DNA from: Methylotenera_A sp046598525
GTDB lineage: Bacteria; Pseudomonadota; Gammaproteobacteria; Burkholderiales; Methylophilaceae
Length of the DNA: 32,253 bases
NCBI GenBank assembly: GCA_046598525.1
Contig: JBKJIJ010000026.1
Span: 1-32,253, forward strand
Reading direction: 5' to 3'
Shown here: positions 1-7,546 of the stretch, piece after piece
How positions within the stretch are numbered: the first letter of the stretch is position 1
Layout: the number at the start of each line of letters is the position of its first letter
Translations under genes and position numbers: made by a program
The notes under the pieces: generated by a model
What the model saw: the letters and a program-made list of their open reading frames with translations, nothing else
The model's database searches: none
Told to the model about the DNA's origin: nothing

Positions 1-1
1 C

Positions 2-112
2 CTTGGTTTAACTAACGACACAGATGCACTAGGTGCAGCTGGTGGTTACAAAGAATTAACAAAATACAACGCGGCTCCTGGCGGCGGTGCATTAACAGTA
101 TTCTCACTATAA
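2..112 (+). CDS. xoxF: XoxF-type PQQ methanol dehydrogenase, C-terminal fragment
   Basis: Only the last 36 codons and the TAA stop are present; the gene begins before the window. The visible tail holds AAGGYKELTKYN and ends PGGGALTVFSL. This resembles the C-terminus of large PQQ-dependent alcohol dehydrogenases, the lanthanide-dependent XoxF group in particular. XoxF is periplasmic and oxidises methanol, passing electrons to a c-type cytochrome. The call is supported mainly by the next two genes, which encode the typical partners XoxJ and XoxG. A calcium-dependent MxaF is the alternative and cannot be excluded from this short piece. A strong terminator follows the stop, so xoxJ is probably on a separate transcript. 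Confidence 0.75.
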   Translation, partial: LGLTNDTDALGAAGGYKELTKYNAAPGGGALTVFSL

Positions 113-156
113 TTTAGCGTTTAAATTGTAGTTAGTTACTGGTTAATTTAACCAAT

Positions 157-187
157 AAAACACCTCACAGTAATGTGGGGTGTTTTT
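157..187 (+). terminator. Rho-independent terminator after xoxF
   Basis: A 13-bp stem (157-169 with 174-186, one G-T wobble) closes a GTAA tetraloop and runs into a T tract. It lies 44 bp after the xoxF stop. Confidence 0.9.
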
Positions 188-338
188 ATTTATAGTTTTA
201 ATTTGTAGTTGTTATTGTTAGACGTCTTTAATAAAACAGTCGGCATTCATAATTTTTTATATGAGTTCGACAATATAAATTTTTGTCGCAATAGAATATT
301 TCAGTTGCGTTAAAACGAGATAGATACAGATTAGTGCT

Positions 339-408
339 ACTAAAAATAAAAAATTAGTTACAATAATCGGGCTAAGAAAAGATTGGCTAAGAACTTTTTA
401 TTTTTAGT
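339..408 (+). repeat. Nested repeat upstream of xoxJ: inverted arms enclosing direct repeats
   Basis: ACTAAAAATAAAAA (339-352) is exactly inverted at 395-408. Between the arms, GGCTAAGAA occurs twice, at 370-378 and 385-393, with a 15-bp period. The block lies 54 bp before the xoxJ start, inside the 350-bp non-coding stretch 113-462. Apart from this block and the xoxF terminator, I see no gene or other clear signal in that stretch. The place suits a regulator site or a structured leader for xoxJ; this is inference. Confidence 0.5.
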
Positions 409-462
409 TGTACTCTATGTGATGGTGCGGTGCTTAAATCGTAATTTAATAAGGAACCAATA

Positions 463-1350
463 ATGTTAAAACAATTAAAAGGCTTGGCAATATGTCTAGC
501 GCTAATATCTGGTCATGCAGTAGCAGCAGGGGAGCCAATTAAGGATAGTGATATTCCTTCACTAAGCGCCGATGAAGGCCGTGTAGGTGAAGTGCGTAGG
601 GTTGATGATGGTTCAGAGTTTAAAGTGTGTTCAGACCCAGACAATATGCCTTACTCCAACATTAGAGGTGAAGGCTTTGAAGATAAAATTGCCGAAGTAA
701 TCGCCAAAGATTTAGGTAAAAAATTAACCTATGCATACGCTTATAATCGCCAAGGTTTTTTGAGAAACACCATTAATGCAGGCCGTTGCGATGTCATTAT
801 TGGTACAACGTCTGATTTTGACGCATTAAGAACATCAACACCTTACTATCGTTCTGGCCATGTATTTGTGTGGCGTAAAGACAGCAACTTTAAAATTACC
901 GATTGGAGCTCACCAGATCTACGCAAAGGCGTAATTGGTATTGTGGATAAAAGCCCAGCAGCAGTGCCGCTTAGTGATAATAATTTGATGGGCAACGCAA
1001 AACCATACCGCTTACAACGCGATTTAAACTTGCCAACAAGCTTTTTGATTGACGATTTAGCTAAAGGTGAAATTGATGTAGCGATTATGTGGGGCCCAAT
1101 TGCTGGCTACTACATGAAGCAATCTAAAGTACCAATGGAAATGGCATTTGTGCCTGAGTACAACAAGGTAAATCTGCAAGGTAAAGAGTATTGGAATATT
1201 TCAATGGGTGTGCGCATGAAAGACAAAGATCGCATTAAAACAATCAATGACGCATTAGCCAGAAACAAAGATAAAATTGCACAAATTTTAGCCGATTACG
1301 GAATTCCAACCGTAGCAGTGCTAGAAGGCGATACTGTCTTTAAAAAATAA
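463..1350 (+). CDS. xoxJ: XoxJ/MxaJ-like periplasmic substrate-binding-type protein
   Basis: A 295-residue protein of the family called quinoprotein dehydrogenase-associated putative ABC transporter substrate-binding protein. The N-terminus is a Sec signal peptide with cleavage near Ala21-Ala22, so it should be periplasmic. The mature part has the type 2 periplasmic binding fold signature, with CSDPDNMPYSN near the start and DVIIGTTSDFD later. No transporter genes are adjacent, as expected for this family. XoxJ is thought to bind or help mature XoxF rather than import a solute. AAGGA lies 7 bp before the ATG. It stands alone between the xoxF terminator and a 203-bp gap before xoxG. Its order (F-J-G) differs from the F-G-J order of the well-studied Methylobacterium cluster. 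Confidence 0.85.
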   Translation: MLKQLKGLAICLALISGHAVAAGEPIKDSDIPSLSADEGRVGEVRRVDDGSEFKVCSDPDNMPYSNIRGEGFEDKIAEVIAKDLGKKLTYAYAYNRQGFLRNTINAGRCDVIIGTTSDFDALRTSTPYYRSGHVFVWRKDSNFKITDWSSPDLRKGVIGIVDKSPAAVPLSDNNLMGNAKPYRLQRDLNLPTSFLIDDLAKGEIDVAIMWGPIAGYYMKQSKVPMEMAFVPEYNKVNLQGKEYWNISMGVRMKDKDRIKTINDALARNKDKIAQILADYGIPTVAVLEGDTVFKK

Positions 1351-1553
1351 ACAGATGAGCCGTCATTTGGATGACATAATTAGCAAAACCAAGTAAGATT
1401 ATGGGTTCGATTGATGGCAAAAATGTTACGTAAAAATTATGTCAACCAAGTGGAAATAGTACTCGTTAATTGATCATACGCTCGAAACTGCACTTAAAGA
1501 TTTACTAAGTATGCATGTAAGACGTTGCTCATATTGTAAATTTAGGAGAAAAC

Positions 1554-2069
1554 ATGTTAGGCAATAAAGCATTAAAGTCAACTTTATTTGTTGGTTTGTT
1601 GACATTAGCAGGTCTTACACTATCATTTCAAGCAATTGCTGGTTGTAATTTAGTCTCTACAAAAGACGGAAGCCCGTTTGTAATTAAAGTAACTGAAACT
1701 GATACGCCACAAGCGAAAGAGTTTTTACAAACTTGTATCAACCCATACACAAAAGCTTATGCTAAAGATCCAGAAGCGGCAAAAGCCGGTAAAAAGAAAT
1801 TTGGTTATTATTCATGTACTCAATGTCATGGTCCTAATGGTGGCGGTCAAGTAGGCCCAGCTATTACGGATAGTACTTGGCAATATTCAAAACATACAAC
1901 AGATAAAGGTATGTTCGAAACAATTGCAAATGGTTCTAACGGCGGTATGTTTGCATGGCATCAACAATTAGGTAACCCTGAAAATTTATCAACAGATGAT
2001 ATCTTAAAAGTGGTTGGCTGGTTACGTACGCAGTACAAAGGCGGCGGTGACGCACCTTGGTTGAAATAA
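1554..2069 (+). CDS. xoxG: XoxG-type cytochrome c, electron acceptor of XoxF
   Basis: A 171-residue mono-heme c-type cytochrome. It has an N-terminal signal sequence, one CTQCH heme site (residues 88-92) and two candidate axial methionines, M120 and M132; M132 in NGGM is also conserved in the next gene. Its position after xoxF-xoxJ makes it the likely periplasmic acceptor of electrons from XoxF. The signal region ends AIAGC, which also reads as a weak lipobox around Cys31. However, Cys31 and Cys61 are both absent from the paralogue downstream, so a disulfide after cleavage at AIA is at least as likely. AGGAG lies 5 bp before the ATG, the best ribosome site in this cluster. It is followed by its own hairpin. 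Confidence 0.82.
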   Translation: MLGNKALKSTLFVGLLTLAGLTLSFQAIAGCNLVSTKDGSPFVIKVTETDTPQAKEFLQTCINPYTKAYAKDPEAAKAGKKKFGYYSCTQCHGPNGGGQVGPAITDSTWQYSKHTTDKGMFETIANGSNGGMFAWHQQLGNPENLSTDDILKVVGWLRTQYKGGGDAPWLK

Positions 2070-2097
2070 TATTTCAATTTAAAAGTTAGTAACAGTT

Positions 2098-2132
2098 AAA
2101 ATGGCTGCTGTATAATTACAGTGGCCATTTTT
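2098..2132 (+). terminator. Terminator between the two cytochrome genes
   Basis: AAAATGGC (2098-2105) pairs with GCCATTTT (2124-2131). An inner CTGTA/TACAG stem is separated from it by a two-base mismatch on each side. The structure ends in a T run and lies 28 bp after the xoxG stop, 28 bp before the next start. Confidence 0.7.
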
Positions 2133-2160
2133 ATTATGAGATTTTGATTTGGGGATGCAA

Positions 2161-2700
2161 ATGAAGCAATTAAGTTTAAGTGCAATGTTAGTTTTAGTGC
2201 TGTCAGTTCTTACAGCTTGTAATAAATCAGATAGTTCAGCAGAATCTGCTGCCAGCGGTGAAACAAAAGCGGCCGCTACTCAAGCCGTTGAATTTGTTAC
2301 AACGCAAGACGGTAAGCCATTAGTTATTGATGCCGCATTATTTGATACACCAGCCGCTAAAGAATTTTTAGCAACCGGTAAAAATAGTTATGTGGGTGAT
2401 GCAGATGCAGTTGCTAAAGGTAAAAAAGTATTTCAACTTTACTCTTGCACGCAATGTCATGGCCCAGAAGCTAAAGGCCAAGTTGGTCCTGGTTTAGTTG
2501 GCCCTGACTACAAATACCCAAAAGACATGACCAACAAAGGTATGTTTGAAACGGTTTGGCATGGTACAAATGGCGGTATGGGCGCAAAAGGTATTGGTTT
2601 GATGGATCCAACTGATCCTAAAAACGGTATTACGCCAGATGAATTGCTGAAAGTAATTGCATGGATTCGCAGCATGAGCAAAGTTACAGGTAACGAGTAA
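2161..2700 (+). CDS. Lipid-anchored cytochrome c, paralogue of XoxG
   Basis: A 179-residue mono-heme cytochrome c. From the chosen ATG it begins MKQLSLSAML and has a lipobox LTAC at residues 17-20, then a Ser/Ala-rich linker, so the mature protein should be a lipoprotein on the periplasmic face of a membrane. The heme site CTQCH is at residues 96-100. The body aligns with XoxG, sharing TPxAKEFL, YSCTQCHGP, KGMFET and NGGM, so this is a tandem duplicate. The ATG at 2161 has GGGG 6 bp upstream; the earlier TTG (2149) and ATG (2155) sit too close to that site. It may take electrons from XoxG or directly from XoxF and hold them at the membrane; that role is inference. A strong terminator follows. 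Confidence 0.8.
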   Translation: MKQLSLSAMLVLVLSVLTACNKSDSSAESAASGETKAAATQAVEFVTTQDGKPLVIDAALFDTPAAKEFLATGKNSYVGDADAVAKGKKVFQLYSCTQCHGPEAKGQVGPGLVGPDYKYPKDMTNKGMFETVWHGTNGGMGAKGIGLMDPTDPKNGITPDELLKVIAWIRSMSKVTGNE

Positions 2701-2715
2701 ATTTATAAAAAATTT

Positions 2716-2749
2716 AACGCGCTTGCTGGTTTCAGCAGGCGCGTTTTTA
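2716..2749 (+). terminator. Terminator after the second cytochrome gene
   Basis: A 13-bp GC-rich stem (2716-2728 with 2733-2745, one wobble), GTTT loop and T tract, 15 bp after the stop. Confidence 0.92.
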
Positions 2750-2807
2750 TTTTATAAACACTAATATGCTATTATTTTTTAAGATTAGTTAATATTGCAA
2801 ACATAAA

Positions 2808-4130
2808 ATGAACAAACAACCATTACATCATATCGTTATCGTCGGCGGCGGCGCAGGCGGTTTAGAGCTAGCAACCCGTTTGGGCGATTCGCTTGGCAAA
2901 AAAAAGCAGGCCGTAATTACGCTGATTGACAGCACCAGAACGCATGTGTGGAAACCATTGCTGCATGAAATTGCGGCGGGTAGCATGAATCCCGATAAGC
3001 ATGAGTTAGAGTATTTGGCGCAAGCACATTGGCACCATTTTAATTTTAGATTAGGCCGCATGGATGGCTTAGACAGAACTAAAAAAGAAGTGACGATTGC
3101 GCCATATTTTGATGAAGATGGCGTAGAAGTGATTGCGCGCCGCACTTTTCAATACGATAGCTTGGTGATTGCCATTGGTAGTACCACCAACGATTTCGGC
3201 ATTAAAGGCGCGCGTGAGCACTCGATTGCGCTAGACACGCAAGATCAGGCCGAAAAATTTCATCGCCGATTGCACAACGCATTGCTGCGTGCGCAAACAC
3301 AGGCAGCGCCAGTAATGGCGGGTCAGTTAGAGGTGGTGATTGTGGGCGCTGGGGCAACCGGTGTAGAGCTGGCTGCTGAGCTACACAACACGACGCGCGA
3401 ATTAGCCGCATATGGCTTAGATAAAATTGACGCTGATCGTGATATTAAAATATCGATTATTGAAGCGAGCGAGCGCGTATTGCCTGCTTTACCACCCAAA
3501 TTATCACAATCGGTTGATATTGAGTTACGCAAATTGCGCGTGCATATTTATACAGGCGAGCGTGTAACAGAAGTAGCTGAAAAAGGCGTATATACGCACA
3601 GCGGCCGCTTTATTCCTTCGGCATTAGTGGTGTGGGCGGCTGGCATTAAAGCACCCGATTTCTTAAAAGATTTAGATGGCTTAGAAACCAACCGCATTAA
3701 TCAATTATTGGTTAAGCAAACGCTGCAAACAACGCTAGATGAAAGTGTTTTTGCGTTTGGTGATTGCGCGGCATGCCCATGGCTTGGCCACGATGGCAAT
3801 GTGCCACCGCGCGCGCAAGCGGCGCATCAGCAAGCATCGTTATTGTTTAAAACCATGAAAAAACGCGTGGCCAACAAAACCAATTTGCCTGATTATCACT
3901 ATACCGATTATGGTTCTTTGGTGAACTTGGGCCGCTATTCTACTGTGGGTAGCTTAATGGGCACATTGTCTGGCGGCAGTATGTATATTGAAGGTTTATT
4001 TGCCCGATTAATGTATCAATCGCTGTATAAAATGCATTTAATGACATTGCACGGCGTATTTGAAGTGGTGCTGCAAACGGTGGCAAGGTTAATCACCCGC
4101 CGAACGGAAGCGCAAGTGAAGTTACATTAA
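2808..4130 (+). CDS. ndh: Type II NADH:quinone oxidoreductase (NDH-2)
   Basis: A 440-residue flavoprotein of the pyridine nucleotide-disulfide oxidoreductase superfamily. The FAD-binding Rossmann motif (VIVGGGAGGLELA) starts near residue 10, and a second dinucleotide fold for NADH (VIVGAGATGVELA) lies near residue 178. AFGDCAACPW near residue 315 is the usual second FAD contact. The last 60 or so residues carry the hydrophobic and basic stretch typical of NDH-2 membrane attachment. It passes electrons from NADH to quinone without pumping protons, which would reoxidise the NADH made by the formate dehydrogenase encoded downstream. It stands alone between two strong terminators. The ATG lacks a clear Shine-Dalgarno site. 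Confidence 0.9.
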   Translation: MNKQPLHHIVIVGGGAGGLELATRLGDSLGKKKQAVITLIDSTRTHVWKPLLHEIAAGSMNPDKHELEYLAQAHWHHFNFRLGRMDGLDRTKKEVTIAPYFDEDGVEVIARRTFQYDSLVIAIGSTTNDFGIKGAREHSIALDTQDQAEKFHRRLHNALLRAQTQAAPVMAGQLEVVIVGAGATGVELAAELHNTTRELAAYGLDKIDADRDIKISIIEASERVLPALPPKLSQSVDIELRKLRVHIYTGERVTEVAEKGVYTHSGRFIPSALVVWAAGIKAPDFLKDLDGLETNRINQLLVKQTLQTTLDESVFAFGDCAACPWLGHDGNVPPRAQAAHQQASLLFKTMKKRVANKTNLPDYHYTDYGSLVNLGRYSTVGSLMGTLSGGSMYIEGLFARLMYQSLYKMHLMTLHGVFEVVLQTVARLITRRTEAQVKLH

Positions 4131-4180
4131 TTAATGAAACTACATTAAACAGTAAAGCTACATTTAAAGCTGCAAAAACG

Positions 4181-4211
4181 AAAAAGCCTCAATGTGAATT
4201 GAGGCTTTTTT
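4181..4211. terminator. Bidirectional terminator between ndh and lplT
   Basis: A perfect 12-bp stem (4181-4192 with 4199-4210) with an A tract on one side and a T tract on the other. It serves the convergent genes ndh (+) and lplT (-). Confidence 0.92.
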
Positions 4212-4237
4212 ATTGGCCTTGCTGCTAAGCACACGAC

Positions 4238-5398
4238 TTATATATGCTGCCGATACAGCCGATTAATTAAGCTCATTGAAATGATTACAAATAAACCAAA
4301 AATAACCACAATATAGTTGATTTCTAAGTTGGCTTTAACCATTAAGGTATAAGCGCCACTAAGTAATAAAATACCTAAATTTTCATTAAAGTTTTGCACT
4401 GCAATGGAATGGCCGGCGCCGATTAACAAGTGGCCGCGATGCTGTAGCAATGCGTTTAAAGGCACCACAAAAAAGCCACTTAATACGCCAATGGTAAACA
4501 ACAACAGTGCCGCTAAGTGCCACTCTGTCACAAAGGCCATGCCAATCACTAAAACACCCATCACAATGCCAGCGGGCAATACTTTAACCGAGTTTTCTAG
4601 TGTGATAAATTTGGCTGCAATAATAGAGCCTAATGCCACGCCAATAGCCACTGTGGCGGTTAATTGCGTAGCTTGATCTAAACCAAAGCCCAAGATAATG
4701 CCGGCCCAAGCAATCACTACCAACCGTAAAGTAGCACCTGCGCCCCAAAATAAAGTGGTAACAGAAAGTGAAACTTGGCCTTGTGGATCGCGCCAAAGCG
4801 CCACAAATGAGCGATAAAAGTCACTTAAAATGTACAAAGGATCTTTTTTGGCAATGGCATGATCAATCGGCAATTTGGGGATAAACATATTAAAGCCAGC
4901 CGCCACCAAGTACATAAAGGCAATGGCAACCATGGCGCCCTGTGGGCTGATGCTGGCCATTTTGCCGCCGACAATTGCGCCTAAAATAATGGCAATAACG
5001 GTTGAGCCTTCCATCCAGCCGTTTGCGCTGACTAATTTTTCGGGCGGAAGTAGCTCGGTTAAGATGCCGTATTTAGCAGGTGAGTAGGTGGCTGCGCCAA
5101 TGCCTACAATGCCGTATGCATATAAAGGTGGCATGCCTAAAATCATGGATACACTACCAAAAAGTTTAATGGCATTGGCGATAAACATCACACGGCCTTT
5201 GGGCAGCGCATCAGCAAATGAGCCTACAAACGGCGCCAACACAATGTAAGAAATCACAAAAAATTGCAGCAGTAACGGTTCATGCCATTCTGGCGCATTT
5301 AATTGTTGCAACACGGCAATGGCGGCAAATAGCAAAGCGTTATCGGCAAGCGCCGATAAAAACTGCGCTATTAAAAGTGTGTAAAACCCTTTAGACAT
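4238..5398 (-). CDS. lplT: Lysophospholipid transporter LplT (MFS)
   Basis: A 386-residue polytopic inner membrane protein of the major facilitator superfamily. It shares with Escherichia coli LplT the stretches AQFLSAxxDNALLFA, YSPAKYGILxEL, LFWGAGxTLR and FFVVPLNALLQ at matching places and at near-equal length (397 in E. coli). LplT flips lysophosphatidylethanolamine inward for reacylation. In enterobacteria lplT is joined to the acyltransferase gene aas; no aas lies here. It follows phoH after 42 bp on the same strand and may be co-transcribed. No strong Shine-Dalgarno site is seen before the ATG. Confidence 0.88.
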   Translation of the reverse strand: MSKGFYTLLIAQFLSALADNALLFAAIAVLQQLNAPEWHEPLLLQFFVISYIVLAPFVGSFADALPKGRVMFIANAIKLFGSVSMILGMPPLYAYGIVGIGAATYSPAKYGILTELLPPEKLVSANGWMEGSTVIAIILGAIVGGKMASISPQGAMVAIAFMYLVAAGFNMFIPKLPIDHAIAKKDPLYILSDFYRSFVALWRDPQGQVSLSVTTLFWGAGATLRLVVIAWAGIILGFGLDQATQLTATVAIGVALGSIIAAKFITLENSVKVLPAGIVMGVLVIGMAFVTEWHLAALLLFTIGVLSGFFVVPLNALLQHRGHLLIGAGHSIAVQNFNENLGILLLSGAYTLMVKANLEINYIVVIFGLFVIISMSLINRLYRQHI

Positions 5399-5440
5399 TG
5401 ATTATTATTGTGTTGACGGCAGGAGTTTGTGGATTGTCGA

Positions 5441-6853
5441 TTATAGTGCCTCTGCCGCAAAATCCGCTAATCTAGAACGCTCGCCGCGCACCAAAGTGAT
5501 ATGGCCATTATGATCCCAACCTTTAAAACGATCGACCACATAGGTTAAGCCAGAGCTGCCTTCGGTTAAATAGGGCGTATCAATTTGCGCAATATTACCT
5601 AAACACACCACTTTAGTGCCAGGACCAGCGCGGGTAATCAGCGTTTTCATTTGTTTAGGCGTTAAGTTTTGCGCCTCATCAATAATCAAAAATTTATGCA
5701 AAAAAGTACGTCCGCGCATAAAGTTAAGCGATTTAACCTTAATGCGGGTGCGAATTAAATCTTGCGTGGCGGCGCGGCCCCATTCGCCTGCATCTTCATC
5801 GGTTTTATTCAGCACATCCAAATTGTCTTCAAGCGCACCCATCCAAGGTGCCATTTTTTCTTCTTCGGTACCCGGTAAAAAGCCAATATCTTCACCCACA
5901 GGCACGGTAACGCGCGTCATAATAATTTCAGAATAGATTTTTTTATCTAAAGTTTGAGTGAGCGCAGCCGCCAATGTCAGCAATGTTTTGCCAGTACCCG
6001 CTTGGCCAAGCAATGTCACAAAATCAATATCGGGATTCATCAATAAATTAAGCGCAAAATTTTGCTCACGATTGCGCGCCACAATGCCCCACACGCTGTG
6101 TTTAGGGTTCATGTGATCGTGCACTACTTGTAGCACGGCGTGATTATCTTCAATTTTTCGCACAATGGCGTGAAACGGTTTATCAAATTCGTAATAAATA
6201 AACTCATTGATCAAAAACGTTTTTACCAGCGGTCCGGTGATGCGATAAAACATGCGGCCTGCTTCTTGCCACGATTCCATCTCTTTACTGTGCTTATCCC
6301 AAAAATCTTGCGGCAATTCTTTCATGCCGCTGTAAAGCAAATCAGTGTCTTCTAGCACTTTGTCATTAAAGTAATCTTGCGCCATTACGCCCATGGCGCG
6401 CGCTTTAATGCGGATGTTGATATCTTTACTGACTAAGATAACTTGGCGATTAGGTTGCTGCTTTTGCTGCGCAAGCACTACGCTAATAATTTGATTATCG
6501 GCTTTGCTACCGGCCAGTCCGGGTAATTCGATATCCACTTGAGAGGTTTGTAAAAACAGCCTGCCATTCAAGTGTTTATTGCCATTAATGGCAAGCGGGC
6601 AACCCAGCTCTAAGTTGGTTAAATCGGTACCAACGATCTCTTCTAAATAACGGCTGGCTTGGCGCGCGTTTCGGGCTACTTCAGTCACACCTTTTTTATT
6701 ATTATCCAACTCTTCAAGCGTGACCATTGGCAAGTAAATATCATGCTCTTCAAATCTAAACAGGCTTGAAGGGTCATGCATCAGCACGTTTGTATCTAAT
6801 ACAAACAATTTGGTTGTGGTAGATGCCGCTTGAGAAGATTGTTTTTTTGCCAT
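5441..6853 (-). CDS. phoH: PhoH-family ATPase with N-terminal PIN domain
   Basis: About 470 residues. The N-terminal PIN nuclease-like domain begins LFVLDTNVLMHDP, with acidic residues at the expected places. The C-terminal PhoH ATPase domain has a Walker A motif GQAGTGKT and a Walker B motif FLIIDEAQN, followed by the family motif LTPKQMKTL. This PIN-PhoH fusion is called YlaK or PhoH2 in other bacteria and is linked to RNA unwinding and cleavage. The symbol is a family name, not proof of phosphate control. The frame is open to a GTG at 6868, five codons upstream; I chose the ATG at 6853, which gives the usual MAKKQ start, but neither has a clear ribosome site. Confidence 0.85.
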   Translation of the reverse strand: MAKKQSSQAASTTTKLFVLDTNVLMHDPSSLFRFEEHDIYLPMVTLEELDNNKKGVTEVARNARQASRYLEEIVGTDLTNLELGCPLAINGNKHLNGRLFLQTSQVDIELPGLAGSKADNQIISVVLAQQKQQPNRQVILVSKDINIRIKARAMGVMAQDYFNDKVLEDTDLLYSGMKELPQDFWDKHSKEMESWQEAGRMFYRITGPLVKTFLINEFIYYEFDKPFHAIVRKIEDNHAVLQVVHDHMNPKHSVWGIVARNREQNFALNLLMNPDIDFVTLLGQAGTGKTLLTLAAALTQTLDKKIYSEIIMTRVTVPVGEDIGFLPGTEEEKMAPWMGALEDNLDVLNKTDEDAGEWGRAATQDLIRTRIKVKSLNFMRGRTFLHKFLIIDEAQNLTPKQMKTLITRAGPGTKVVCLGNIAQIDTPYLTEGSSGLTYVVDRFKGWDHNGHITLVRGERSRLADFAAEAL

Positions 6854-6927
6854 AGTTTTTAAATCCACATTACTTGAATTAAGTACGCCTAAAATTAAAA
6901 AAAGGAGAAAAGTTGCTTAACGATTTA

Positions 6928-7395
6928 TTACAAAGTTTTTACAAAATCCAATACTTGCGGAACGTGGCCATCTACCTTAACGCCGCGCCATTCTTGTACT
7001 AAGCTGCCATTTTTATCAATCACAAACGTGCTGCGCTCAACACCGCGCACTTGCTTGCCGTACATGTTTTTCATTTTCATCACACCAAAAATACCGCAGG
7101 CTAACTCTTCAGTGTCGGCCAATAATTCAAATGGAAAACTAAATTTGGCTTTGAAATTTTCATGCGATTTTAGGCTGTCGCGCGAAATGCCGACTATTTC
7201 GGTGTTTGCCGCTTGAAATTCACTGTAAAAATCGCGAAATTGCATGCCTTGCGTGGTGCAGCCGGGGGTGGAATCTTTTGGGTAAAAGTAAATAACCAGC
7301 GTTTTTCCCAAGTAATCAGATAGCTTAAAAGTATGGCCGCTGGTGGCAGGCAGCTCAAAATCGGTAACGGGATTATTTAGCATAGTGGTTGTCAT
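6928..7395 (-). CDS. bcp: Peroxiredoxin of the Bcp/PrxQ family
   Basis: A 155-residue AhpC/TSA-fold thiol peroxidase that reduces hydrogen peroxide and organic peroxides in the cytoplasm. The active site is DSTPGCT with the peroxidatic Cys46. In E. coli Bcp a resolving cysteine lies five residues later; here that position is Met51, and the only other cysteine is Cys100. It must therefore act as a 1-Cys enzyme or use Cys100 or an outside thiol. AGGAA lies 9 bp before the ATG at 7395. It is transcribed toward phoH, 74 bp away. Confidence 0.9.
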   Translation of the reverse strand: MTTTMLNNPVTDFELPATSGHTFKLSDYLGKTLVIYFYPKDSTPGCTTQGMQFRDFYSEFQAANTEIVGISRDSLKSHENFKAKFSFPFELLADTEELACGIFGVMKMKNMYGKQVRGVERSTFVIDKNGSLVQEWRGVKVDGHVPQVLDFVKTL

Positions 7396-7414
7396 GTGTG
7401 TACGTTCCTATTGT

Positions 7415-7438
7415 TGTAAAAATTTGCCATTAAGGCAA
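7415..7438 (-). terminator. Weak terminator after the histidine kinase gene
   Basis: Read on the minus strand, a 5-bp stem TTGCC/GGCAA (7438-7424) with a TTAAT loop is followed by ATTTTT. The stem is short, so the call is modest. It lies 109 bp beyond the kinase stop and 20 bp before bcp. Confidence 0.45.
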
Positions 7439-7546
7439 GCTAAAATTTAAGGCTTTATTGTGACAAGCGCCGAAAATGCTAGTTTTAAAATTTATAGCTT
7501 TGAATTATAAAGTTTTAATTTTTTTAACGGATTAGGAAGACTAAGC

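Noticed and set aside
1362..1375. GTCAT-TTGG-ATGAC hairpin after xoxJ as a terminator
   Set aside because: Only a 5-bp stem and no T tract follows; too weak to call.
2149..2160. Earlier TTG (2149) and ATG (2155) starts for the second cytochrome
   Set aside because: The GGGG ribosome site at 2151-2154 overlaps or touches them; ATG 2161 has the right spacing and gives a normal lipoprotein signal.
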